Shown in pieces: positions 52,776 to 60,676 of a stretch of 64,000 nucleotides of DNA. The DNA is taken from contig JADZER010000040.1 of NCBI GenBank assembly GCA_020850415.1, positions 1 to 64,000 on the forward strand, in the 5' to 3' direction. Numbering within the stretch: position 1 is the stretch's first letter; each line of letters starts with the position of its first letter. The position numbers were made by a program, and so were the translations under genes. Source of the stretch: Phycisphaerales bacterium. Lineage in GTDB: Bacteria; Planctomycetota; Phycisphaerae; Phycisphaerales; UBA1924. Under the pieces are notes generated by a model. That model saw only the letters and a program-made list of their open reading frames with translations, did no database searches and had not been told where the DNA came from.

Positions 52776-55553
52776 CTAAAACGGCACATCGTCCTCCTCG
52801 TCCTCCCACCCCGCAGGGCCGCCCCCGTCCCGGAACCCCGACACCGGACCGCCCTTCTGTCCCGGCGCAAAGCCCGGGTAATCACTGGCTGGCCGGGGCT
52901 GGGCCTCGGGCGGAGCGCCCGCGGCCTGGGACGGGGATTTGTAGTCGTTGAACCCGCCACCACCCCCGCCACCACCCCCGCGACCAACCCCGCCCCCACC
53001 CCCGCTCCCGGAATACCCCTCCGCGTAGCCCCCCTGGTGGTGCGGGTCGTGGCTCTTGAACCGCGTGGTCTTGCTGTCCCAGGTGAGCTTGACGGTGCCC
53101 GTCGGGCCGTTGCGCTGCTTGGCGATGATGAGCTCGGCCAGGCCGATCTTCTCCTCGTTGTCGGGGTCCGCCAGCCACTCCTCGTCGCCCTTGTGGTAGT
53201 ACTCCTCGCGGTGCAGCAGCATCACCACATCGGCGTCCTGCTCGATCGAGCCCGACTCGCGGAGGTCGGCCATCCGCGGGCGGTTGCCCTCGCGCTGCTC
53301 GGTGCCGCGGTTCAGCTGCGCCAGGCACACCACCGGCACATTCAGCTCCCGGGCGAGCGCCTTGATCCCGCGCGAGATCGTGGCGACCTCGACCTGCCTG
53401 CTCTCGCGCGCCGCCGTCGGGCTGGTGAGCAGCTGCAGGTAGTCGATGATGATGACCTTCACCCCGAACTGGCTCACCATCCGCCGCGCCCGCGCCCGCA
53501 ACTGCAACACCGTCAGCGCCGGCGTGTCGTCGATATACAGCGGCGCCTCGTGCAGCTCGCCGCACGCGGTGTTCAGCCGGTTCCACTCCTCCATCCCCAT
53601 CTGCCCCGTCCGCAGATGGTGCAGATCAATACCCGACCTCGCCGAGATGAGGCGCTGGGCCAGAGAGCCCCGCGACATCTCGAGGCTGAAGATCCCCGTC
53701 GCCGCGGGCTTGCCCAGCGGGCCGCTCCACGGCGTCGCACCGCCGAAGGCGACCTGCTCGGCGATGTTGAGCGCCATGGCGGTGTTGTGCGTGACCGTGT
53801 ACCCGTCGGTGACATACAGGCGTGAGGGGTGCGACACCGCGATACACTGGGTCTGGCAGACCCTCGTCGGCTCGATCGAAACGATGTTCAGCCGGCGCTG
53901 GCGCGTCCGACCGCTCTGCAGGCGCTCGCCCTTCACCGGCGTGAGCGCGAGCGACGCCGGGTCGGGGTGCTGCAGGTCGCACACATACGCCGGCAGCCCC
54001 TCCCGGCGCACGCCCTTGTAGGTGTACCAGGCCCGCTTGCGCGTCCACGAGCCGCTGCCCCCGATCGACCGCATCAGGCGCACGACATCGTCGGCCAGGC
54101 GCCGGCTGGCGGTGGCGTACCGGATGGCCCCAAAGGTCTCGACCCACCCGTCGCTGTCGAGCAGGCCGCCAAGCAGCGCCCGCCGGACCCCCAGCGTCGC
54201 CGCGAACATCCCCTCGGGGATGAACTTCTGATCGGCCCCGCGGTCCCAGAGCCCGAGCTCCTTCAAGGCCTCCTTGAGCGGGTTGGCCACGACGCCGACG
54301 ACACCCTTCCGGTGCGCGCCCTCCGTGTGAATGATCCGGAAGTCGCACCCGCCGATCGCCCGGAGGCGCAGGCCCATCGGCGCGACAGCCCGCTCCAGGC
54401 GCGCGACGACCTCCGGGTTCGCCGCCGAGACCCGGACCGCGCCGCCCTTGATGTTCCCGTCCCCGAGCAGCAGGCCGAGCAGCCACGGGTCGAGCGGGAG
54501 CTCCCCCTCGACGCCGAACGCGCCGGCGAAGGGCTCGACCCAGACCCGGTTGCGGTACCGCGCGTGGCGCAGCTTCTCCCGGAGCTCCGCCGTGCTCAGC
54601 ACGCGCGGACCGTCCCAGCCCCGGTAGCAGACCCGCCACAGGTGCTCGTCGCAGCACTCAGCGCTCCTGCCGTCGGCCAGCGTCACCCGGTACACCTGCC
54701 GCTCGCCCTGCGGGTAGACCCCCACCACCCGCGACGGGGCGCCGTCGACGGACGCCAGCTCGTCGCCGGGACGCAGGTCGCCCATACGCACGAACCCGCC
54801 CGGCGTCAGCACGCCCGCGTCGAGTGGCTGGGCCTTCCCCATCGAGGGCCGCGCCGCGAGGATCAGCATCTCCCCCTGCTGCAGCCCGCTGAGCATCCGG
54901 TCAAGGTCGGTGTACCCGGTGGGCACGCCCGTCAGCCCCTTGCCCTCCAGCGCCTCGAGCCGCTCGATCTCGTCCTGCAGGATGTCCGCCAGCGCCGCGA
55001 CATCGCGGATCGTCTTGTCGTGCGAGATCTCAAAGATCTCCGCCTCCGCACGGTCCAGAAGCGTGGCCACCCCGTCCGGACCGAGGTTCCCGACATTGTG
55101 GGCGTCGTAGATGATCCTCCACGCCGTGTCGATCAGAGACCGGAGCCGGTGCTTGCTCGCCACCAGCCGCGCGTAGTGCGGCGCGTTCACCGCGCTGGGC
55201 ACGCACTCGGCGAGCTGGCGCAGGTAGTCGACGCCCCCGACCCCCTCAAGCTGGCCCCGGTCGCGGAGCGACTCGAGCAGCTGCACCGCGTCCCAGCCCT
55301 CGTGCTGGTCGTACAACGCCAGGATCGCCTTGAAGATCTGCCCGTGGCTCTCGCTGTAAAACAGCTCCGGCCCGTGAAGAACCCCAAGCACCTCCGCCAC
55401 CGCCTTGGGGTCCAGGATCAGCGACCCCAGCAGCGACATCTCCGCCTCGGGCGAGTGCGGCGGCAGCGCGTCCAGCAACTCGCGCAGAACCTCCGCGCTC
55501 GTCGCCTGATCCCGCTCGCGACGCCTCCCCGAACCCGGCTTGGTCTCTTGCAT
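52776..55553 (-). CDS. dnaB: Replicative DNA helicase DnaB, interrupted by an intein
   Basis: DnaB unwinds DNA at the replication fork as a homohexamer. The precursor has 925 residues, of which 350 form an intein (separate entry). N-extein: MSLLGSLILDPKAVAEVL and DYLRQLAECVPSAVNAPHYA are the N-terminal domain, and MLILAARPSMGK is the Walker A beginning. C-extein: TAMALNIAEQ completes the P-loop, and FSLEMSRGSLAQRL, VIIIDYLQLL (Walker B) and MADLRESGSIEQDADV complete the helicase core. The end is a Gly-rich linker and an acidic tip (EDEEDDVPF). ATG 55553 is used; a GTG two codons earlier is in frame and possible. TAGGAT lies upstream. Divergent from pdxH. Confidence 0.95.
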   Translation of the reverse strand: MQETKPGSGRRRERDQATSAEVLRELLDALPPHSPEAEMSLLGSLILDPKAVAEVLGVLHGPELFYSESHGQIFKAILALYDQHEGWDAVQLLESLRDRGQLEGVGGVDYLRQLAECVPSAVNAPHYARLVASKHRLRSLIDTAWRIIYDAHNVGNLGPDGVATLLDRAEAEIFEISHDKTIRDVAALADILQDEIERLEALEGKGLTGVPTGYTDLDRMLSGLQQGEMLILAARPSMGKAQPLDAGVLTPGGFVRMGDLRPGDELASVDGAPSRVVGVYPQGERQVYRVTLADGRSAECCDEHLWRVCYRGWDGPRVLSTAELREKLRHARYRNRVWVEPFAGAFGVEGELPLDPWLLGLLLGDGNIKGGAVRVSAANPEVVARLERAVAPMGLRLRAIGGCDFRIIHTEGAHRKGVVGVVANPLKEALKELGLWDRGADQKFIPEGMFAATLGVRRALLGGLLDSDGWVETFGAIRYATASRRLADDVVRLMRSIGGSGSWTRKRAWYTYKGVRREGLPAYVCDLQHPDPASLALTPVKGERLQSGRTRQRRLNIVSIEPTRVCQTQCIAVSHPSRLYVTDGYTVTHNTAMALNIAEQVAFGGATPWSGPLGKPAATGIFSLEMSRGSLAQRLISARSGIDLHHLRTGQMGMEEWNRLNTACGELHEAPLYIDDTPALTVLQLRARARRMVSQFGVKVIIIDYLQLLTSPTAARESRQVEVATISRGIKALARELNVPVVCLAQLNRGTEQREGNRPRMADLRESGSIEQDADVVMLLHREEYYHKGDEEWLADPDNEEKIGLAELIIAKQRNGPTGTVKLTWDSKTTRFKSHDPHHQGGYAEGYSGSGGGGGVGRGGGGGGGGGFNDYKSPSQAAGAPPEAQPRPASDYPGFAPGQKGGPVSGFRDGGGPAGWEDEEDDVPF
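53784..54833 (-). mobile_element. Class 3-type intein with LAGLIDADG homing endonuclease in DnaB
   Basis: The intein covers 350 residues. It begins with Ala (AQPLDAGVLTPGG) rather than Cys or Ser, and ends VTHN before the Thr of the P-loop. Class 3 marks are present: Trp66 in DEHLWRV (block B), Cys330 in QTQCIAV (block F) and Thr348 just before His349-Asn350 (block G), the W-C-T set that replaces the missing N-terminal nucleophile. The LAGLIDADG endonuclease is intact: LLGLLLGDG at about 118-126 and LLGGLLDSDG further on. The insertion is between GK and T of Walker A, so unspliced DnaB cannot bind ATP. Splicing and homing are inferred from residues only. Confidence 0.93.
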
Positions 55554-55580
55554 GCTCACAGCGGCAGTCTCTCCGGGGCC

Positions 55581-55672
55581 ATCCTAACCCCACGCGCTAC
55601 CGCCATATCCACGGGCCGTCCCCACCGGCCCGGGAGCCTCCGGGAGGCGACAGGCGCCCCGCGGCGTACCCT
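55581..55672. promoter_or_regulatory. Divergent -10 elements for dnaB and pdxH
   Basis: TAGGAT on the minus strand (55581-55586), 27 nt before the dnaB ATG, and TACCCT on the plus strand (55667-55672), 5 nt before the pdxH ATG. The second spacing predicts a leaderless pdxH message. Confidence 0.45.
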
Positions 55673-55677
55673 CCCGC

Positions 55678-56358
55678 ATGACCACCCTCGGCCCCTTCGA
55701 TGTCGGCCCCTCGCTCCCCGAGCCCCTCCCCGAGAGCCCCTTCCCGATCTTCAAGTCCTGGTTCGACGACGCCGCCGAGCGACGAATCACCCCAAACCCC
55801 AACGCCATGACCCTCGCCACCGCCACCCCCGAGGGCATCCCCTCCGCCCGGGTCGTCCTCTGCAAGGGCATCGACCCACGCTCGGGCTCGCTGACCTTCT
55901 ATACCAATCTGGAGTCCCGGAAGGGCGTCGAGATCCGGGAAAACCCCGTAGCCGCGGCGGTCTTTCACTGGGACAGCCTCGAACGCCAGGCCCGCCTGGA
56001 GGGCCCGCTCACCCGCGTGACCGACGCCGAGGCCGACGCGTACTTCGCCACCCGGGCCTGGGAGAGCCGGATCGGCGCGTGGGCGAGCCGGCAGAGCCAG
56101 CCGCTGGACTCCCGCGAGACCCTGCTGCAGCAGGCGGCCGACCGGATCCTCGAACTGGACCTTGATATCGCCGCCGCGGTCCGGGGTGACCCAGTGGAAA
56201 TCCCTCGTCCGCCATTCTGGGGCGGGTTCCGGCTTCTGGCGAGCCGGGTCGAGCTTTGGGTGGGAGGCACGGGGCGGCTGCACGACCGCGCGGCGTGGAC
56301 TCGGACCCTGGGCCGGCCGTCGCCGGGCGCCTGGGTGGGAACCCGACTCCAGCCCTAG
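55678..56358 (+). CDS. pdxH: Pyridoxamine 5'-phosphate oxidase (PdxH)
   Basis: The FMN enzyme oxidises pyridoxine or pyridoxamine 5'-phosphate to pyridoxal 5'-phosphate. It has 226 residues. Family segments: NAMTLATATPEGIPSARVVLCKGID, then LTFYTNLESRKGVEI, then AAVFHWDSLERQARLEG. In the C-terminal part are RIGAWASRQSQPL and PFWGGFRL, which match the family's substrate-binding C-terminus (usually W-G-G-x-R). No signal peptide. The ATG at 55678 is preceded 5 nt upstream by TACCCT. With pdxJ at 26525 it covers the first and last steps of DXP-dependent B6 synthesis, though the genes are not linked. Confidence 0.95.
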   Translation: MTTLGPFDVGPSLPEPLPESPFPIFKSWFDDAAERRITPNPNAMTLATATPEGIPSARVVLCKGIDPRSGSLTFYTNLESRKGVEIRENPVAAAVFHWDSLERQARLEGPLTRVTDAEADAYFATRAWESRIGAWASRQSQPLDSRETLLQQAADRILELDLDIAAAVRGDPVEIPRPPFWGGFRLLASRVELWVGGTGRLHDRAAWTRTLGRPSPGAWVGTRLQP

Positions 56359-56454
56359 GTGGTTTCCCCTCAAGGGGAGCCGACAGGCCGCCGATGCAGG
56401 GGGGGAATCTCCGCTCTCCTCGGGGCGGCGTGGTCATCGCCCGCCGGAATACCC

Positions 56455-57675
56455 ATGAAGGCCCGCAGCGAACTCACCGCCTCGGAGCTGACGGCCCTCT
56501 ACGAGGACCTGAATCATCGTTTGAGCGGCATCGGGATCGAGACGCAGCCGGCGGTGGCCGCGAGCATCCTGGACCTGACGCAGAACCCCGACGCGGGCAT
56601 GCAGGACTACGCGCGGATCATCCGCAACGACCCGGGGCTGACCGGGCGGTTGATCCGGCTGTCCAACTCCGCGTTCTTCGCGCAGCGCAAGCCGGTCACC
56701 AGCATCGACCGCGCGTGCGTGCTGCTGGGCATGGCGCGCGTCCGCTCGATCGCGCTGGGGTTCTACCTGTCGCGGGCCGCGGCCGGAGAGGAGCTGCGCG
56801 AGCGGATCTGCCGCGAGACCTGGGGCCGGTCGGTGTTCCGGGCGTGCCTGGCCGCCGAGCTGGCGCGGGCGCTGATGCCCGCCGTCGCGCCCGAGGCCTT
56901 CGTGGTCGGTCTCATGCTCGACGCGGGGATCCCCCTGGCGCACAGGCTGCTGGGCCCGGCGTTCGAGGCGCTCTACGCCGAGGAATACCCGCCGACCAAG
57001 TGCTTCAACCTGGAGTTCTCGGGCCACCCGTTCACGCATGTGGACATCATCGCGACGATGGTCCGCCGGTGGAAGTTCCCCGAGCTCCTCGCCAAGCCGA
57101 TCGCGTGGCACCACACCCCGCCGCCGAAGACCGCCCGCTCCGCCGACCCGCTGCAGGTGCTGTACCGGATCGCGTACTACACCGGCGCCGTGTCGCTCCG
57201 CCCCGACGGGAAGCCGATGCAGGACGCGCCGATCCCCGCGACGGCCGAGTCGCACCTCTCCGTGGGGGCATCCGACCTCGGCACGATCGTGACGAGGGCG
57301 ACCGACGAGTACGATGTGGTGCTGGACCTGTTCGCCGATGTCGCCGAGCCGCTGACCGCGCCCGACCTGGCCGACCGTGTCCACGCCCAGCTCATCGGGG
57401 TCCTCGACGGCCACATCGAGCAGGGGCTGGCCGACGCCACCAAGCCCAAGCCCCAGCAGTTCAGGCTCGGCGGGCTGACGGTCATGCTCCGGCCGGAGGA
57501 GGACGGGCAGGGGATGGCGTTCTCCTACGACTCGGCGGGCGAGCCCCTGTCGGTCCACCGGTTCCGCTTCGCCGAGGAATCGGCCGACTCGCTCCGGGAA
57601 GCCCTGGGGCTCGAGCCGGGCGAGGGCGACGATCTCGAGGGCGTCACGGCCTATCTCCAGCAGCTCGCGGCGTGA
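56455..57675 (+). CDS. HDOD domain signalling protein
   Basis: The 406-residue soluble protein has the HDOD core: ILDLTQNPDAGMQDYARIIRNDPGLTGRLIRLSNSAFF (early part, residues 30-70), then ACVLLGMARVRSIALGFYLS, then FVVGLMLDAGIPLAHRLLG, and HVDIIATMVRRWKFPELLAKPIAWHHTPP near residues 200-230. HDOD resembles HD phosphohydrolases but usually lacks their full metal site. Proteins of this kind take part in signal control, often of motility or cell division. The C-terminal 120 residues have a mixed domain I do not recognise. Start ATG 56455 follows a short gap after pdxH; the frame upstream is non-coding in character. Confidence 0.8.
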   Translation: MKARSELTASELTALYEDLNHRLSGIGIETQPAVAASILDLTQNPDAGMQDYARIIRNDPGLTGRLIRLSNSAFFAQRKPVTSIDRACVLLGMARVRSIALGFYLSRAAAGEELRERICRETWGRSVFRACLAAELARALMPAVAPEAFVVGLMLDAGIPLAHRLLGPAFEALYAEEYPPTKCFNLEFSGHPFTHVDIIATMVRRWKFPELLAKPIAWHHTPPPKTARSADPLQVLYRIAYYTGAVSLRPDGKPMQDAPIPATAESHLSVGASDLGTIVTRATDEYDVVLDLFADVAEPLTAPDLADRVHAQLIGVLDGHIEQGLADATKPKPQQFRLGGLTVMLRPEEDGQGMAFSYDSAGEPLSVHRFRFAEESADSLREALGLEPGEGDDLEGVTAYLQQLAA

Positions 57676-57760
57676 GCGGGGCCGCGCAGCCACGCCGCCG
57701 GCCCCGCACCCGGGACTGCGCCCGCGAAACCCGCGGGGCCCGGCCGGGCACCAATGGGCG

Positions 57761-58870
57761 ATGCCCCACCCACCCGCCGCCGTCGCCGCTGCGCCCGCCC
57801 GCCACCCCCTGCTCCGCGTCGCCGAGCACTTCAGCCCGGCGTGGTTCGCGTCGGTGATGGGGACGGCGGTGATCCCGGTCGCCCTGTCGTTCCTGGACCA
57901 GCCGTGGGTCCGGCCGGTGGCGATGGGGTTCATGATCCTGGCGATCGTGATGTTCCTGCTGGCGCTGGGGCCATGGCTGACCAAGTTCATCCTGTTCCCC
58001 GGGCAGGTGAGGCACGACCTGAACCACCCGATCGCGGGGAGCTTCCTGCCGACGATGCCGATCGCGCTGATCGTGATCGCGCTGGACTTCCTGAAGTACC
58101 CCGACATGCTGGCCAGCCCGGAGGTCTCGCGCCGGATCGCGCTGTGGCTGTGGCTGGTGGGCTCGGCGGGCATCTACGCGATGGGCATGACCATCCTGCT
58201 CCACATCTTCCGGCACAAGGAGATCCGGATGGAGCACGCCAACTTCGGGTGGTACATCCCGCCGGTCTCCAAGCTGCTGATCCCGGTGGCCGGGCTCGAG
58301 CTCGCGCAGCTGTTCCCGGGGTGGTTCGACCTGGCGTTCGGCCTCTCGATCGCCAGCCTGGGGATCGGCTTCTTCCTGTTCCTGTTCGTCGGCTCGACGG
58401 TGTACGCCCGGTATGTCTACCACCACCTGCCGATGAGCAAGATCGCGGCGACCTTCTTCGTCGGCATCGCCCCGACGGCCATCATCTCGGTCGGGCTCTT
58501 CAAGCTCATGCAGCTCCTCCAGCACCAGAGCGTGATGGGGATCGACCCCGTCGCGGTGGTCCCCATGCTCAAGCTGCTCATCCTCGCCAACTGGGGTCTC
58601 GCGGCGTGGTGGTTCGTGATGGGCGTGCTCCTCATGACCCTCTACATCCGCAGCATGGACCTGCCCTACGCCCTCTCGTGGTGGGCCTTCACCTTCCCCA
58701 GCGGGGCCCTCGCCGTCTCCACGGGCGTAGCCTGGAAGGCCACGGGGCTGGGCTTCCTGTTCTGGTTCTATGTCGGCGTGATCTGCTTCCTGCTCGCGGC
58801 GTGGGCGATCGTGGCCTTCCGCACCGGGATGGGCATCGTCAGCGGGAAGGTGTTCCAGCCGGCGCACTGA
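57761..58870 (+). CDS. TDT/SLAC1 family transporter
   Basis: The 369-residue integral membrane protein has about ten hydrophobic helices. FSPAWFASVMGTAVIPVALSF is the diagnostic opening of the tellurite-resistance/dicarboxylate transporter (TDT) family. Later segments are FLPTMPIALIVIALDFL, WYIPPVSKLLIPVAGLELAQLF and GLFKLMQLL. Members are SLAC1 anion channels, TehA and malate transporters. Which anion is carried cannot be told from sequence. The start at 57761 is the first ATG with hydrophobic sequence soon after. Neighbours are HDOD (same strand) and Gfo/Idh (convergent). Confidence 0.85.
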   Translation: MPHPPAAVAAAPARHPLLRVAEHFSPAWFASVMGTAVIPVALSFLDQPWVRPVAMGFMILAIVMFLLALGPWLTKFILFPGQVRHDLNHPIAGSFLPTMPIALIVIALDFLKYPDMLASPEVSRRIALWLWLVGSAGIYAMGMTILLHIFRHKEIRMEHANFGWYIPPVSKLLIPVAGLELAQLFPGWFDLAFGLSIASLGIGFFLFLFVGSTVYARYVYHHLPMSKIAATFFVGIAPTAIISVGLFKLMQLLQHQSVMGIDPVAVVPMLKLLILANWGLAAWWFVMGVLLMTLYIRSMDLPYALSWWAFTFPSGALAVSTGVAWKATGLGFLFWFYVGVICFLLAAWAIVAFRTGMGIVSGKVFQPAH

Positions 58871-58928
58871 GATGCGTTGGAGCGGGATCGCGGACCACAG
58901 CGCGCTTCGGGACCAGCCGGCGCCGTGC

Positions 58929-60215
58929 TCAGACCAGCTTCTCCTGGCCCGGGATGCGCACGAACGGCGTGGGGGCCTGGGATTCCTCGGTGAGGTTGTC
59001 GGGCATGAGGTTGAGTGTGGACTGCTTCTCGACGAAGTCCCAGGTCACCTCCTGCCCGGTGTACGCCGCCATGCGGGCCATGACGGCGGCCAGGGAGCTC
59101 TTGGCGACCTGCTCGGCCTCGTTGATGTTCCGCCCGGCCCAGACGGCGTCGATGAGGTGAGAGTGCTCGAGCTTGTAGGGGTAGGGCCCCTTGTGGACCT
59201 TCTCGAAGAGGACCTTGCCGTCGTGGGTGACGACCTTGGAGCCGCCGGGGTTCACGAAGGCGACGCCCTTGGTGCCGACGATCGTGTTGGTCACGGTGGA
59301 CTTGGCGCCGGGGATCTGCCAGCACTTGAAGGAGAGGTCGATCCCCTCGCCCCAGTTGAAGTCCACCTGGAGGTTGTCGTAGATCTCGGAGTCGGCGGGG
59401 CGTGTGAACTGGCCGCCGGAGCCGAAGGCTGAGCGCGGCGGGCCGCCCATGGCCCAGACCACGGCGTCGATGTTGTGGACGGCCTGCTCGACGACCTGGT
59501 CGCCGGAGAGCCAGACGAAGTGGTACCAGTTGGAGAGCTGGTAGTCGAGGTCGGTCATCCCCTCCTGGCGGGGCCGGTACCAGATGCCGTTGGAGCAGTA
59601 GCGGGCGGTGCCGCCGACGGGCTGGCCGATGGCGCCCGAGTGGATCATGTCGATCGCGCCGATGTAGCTCTCCTGCCTGCGGAACATGGTGCCGGCGACG
59701 ATGCAGAGTCCCTTCTCGGCGGCGAGCCGCCCGCTCTCCACGACGGAGCGGTAGCCGGCGGGGCACACGCAGACGGGCTTCTCCATGAAGACATGCTTGC
59801 CGGCGCGGACGGCCTCGGCGAGGTGGAGGGGGCGGAAGCCGGGGGAGGTGGTGAGGATGACGAGGTTGACCTCGGGGTGGTTGATGACCTGCTTGTAGGC
59901 GTCGAGGCCGCCGAAGAGGTTCTCGTCGGCGACGGTGATCTGGGCGCCGATGTCGGTATCGAGCAGTTCCTGGCGGGCGCTGGTGGAGATCTCGCGGGTG
60001 AGGTCGCCGATGGCGACGAGCCGCACGCCCTCGGAGTGGCTGAGGCAGTCGTAGGCGGCCCCCTTGCCGCGCCCGCCGACGCCGACAACACCGACGCGGA
60101 TCTCGTCGCTCCCGGCGGCGAAGGCGCGGAGCGGGATGGCCGAGGCGAGGCTGGCGGCGGTGGCCGTCGCCGCGGATGCTTTGATGAAGTCGCGGCGGGT
60201 CGGGTGATATGCCAT
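58929..60215 (-). CDS. Tat-exported Gfo/Idh/MocA family oxidoreductase
   Basis: The 428-residue protein has a twin-arginine signal (TRRDFIKASAATATAASLASAIPLRAFA). The Rossmann start RVGVVGVGGRGKGAAYDCL binds NAD(P). VNLVILTTSPGFRPLHLAEAVRAGKHVFMEKPVCV carries the E-K-P motif (catalytic Lys in EKP, shown here in parts). A C-terminal alpha/beta domain includes the substrate site (DYQLSNWYHFVWL). Such Tat-exported members act on sugars or inositols in the planctomycete periplasm; the substrate is unknown. The ATG at 60215 has AAGGAG upstream and TACCCT at 60244-60249. Convergent with the TDT transporter and divergent from pckA. Confidence 0.9.
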   Translation of the reverse strand: MAYHPTRRDFIKASAATATAASLASAIPLRAFAAGSDEIRVGVVGVGGRGKGAAYDCLSHSEGVRLVAIGDLTREISTSARQELLDTDIGAQITVADENLFGGLDAYKQVINHPEVNLVILTTSPGFRPLHLAEAVRAGKHVFMEKPVCVCPAGYRSVVESGRLAAEKGLCIVAGTMFRRQESYIGAIDMIHSGAIGQPVGGTARYCSNGIWYRPRQEGMTDLDYQLSNWYHFVWLSGDQVVEQAVHNIDAVVWAMGGPPRSAFGSGGQFTRPADSEIYDNLQVDFNWGEGIDLSFKCWQIPGAKSTVTNTIVGTKGVAFVNPGGSKVVTHDGKVLFEKVHKGPYPYKLEHSHLIDAVWAGRNINEAEQVAKSSLAAVMARMAAYTGQEVTWDFVEKQSTLNLMPDNLTEESQAPTPFVRIPGQEKLV

Positions 60216-60676
60216 TGTGGTGCTCCTTGGCTGGTGCATTGACAGGGTAGCCTCCGGCCCCGCGCCGGATCGGTGTTCGCTCGCCCCGCGCGGGCGTGCG
60301 GGCGCGGCTGCGGGGGGCGCGGACGGGGTTGGGGACGCGGGCCCGGGGCGGTCTGCCGGGAGGGGCTCCCAGCCCGGGCGGGGGCAGGCCGGGTGGGTGT
60401 CGGAGGGCGCTTCGGACCGGCGCGGGTCGACCGGGGCGGCGCGATGGGCGGCGGGCGGCCGGGGCAGGCCATGGGGGTGACGCGACGCCGAGCGGACGAT
60501 CGCAGAGTGTGCTCTGACAATGGTTTAAATCGGCGCGACGGGAGCGCCCTCGCAAAGCCCAAACCTGTGGGGCATTTGGTATCTCGGCGGGTGTTGATGC
60601 TGGAGAAGCCGCGAGGCCGAAACCTACGCTTGCGGTCCACAATCGCTTTTTCGGCCTCCGGCCAGGGAGACGCACC
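60216..60676. other. Intergenic region between divergent genes
   Basis: These 461 nt hold the promoters of the oxidoreductase (TACCCT, minus, 60244-60249) and probably of pckA (TACGCT, plus, 60625-60630, 46 nt before the GTG). An inverted repeat GAGGCCGAAA (60613-60622) with TTTCGGCCTC (60649-60658) flanks the TACGCT hexamer, so an operator is as likely as an RNA hairpin. AT-rich sequence lies near 60520-60535. No gene was recognised. Confidence 0.45.
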
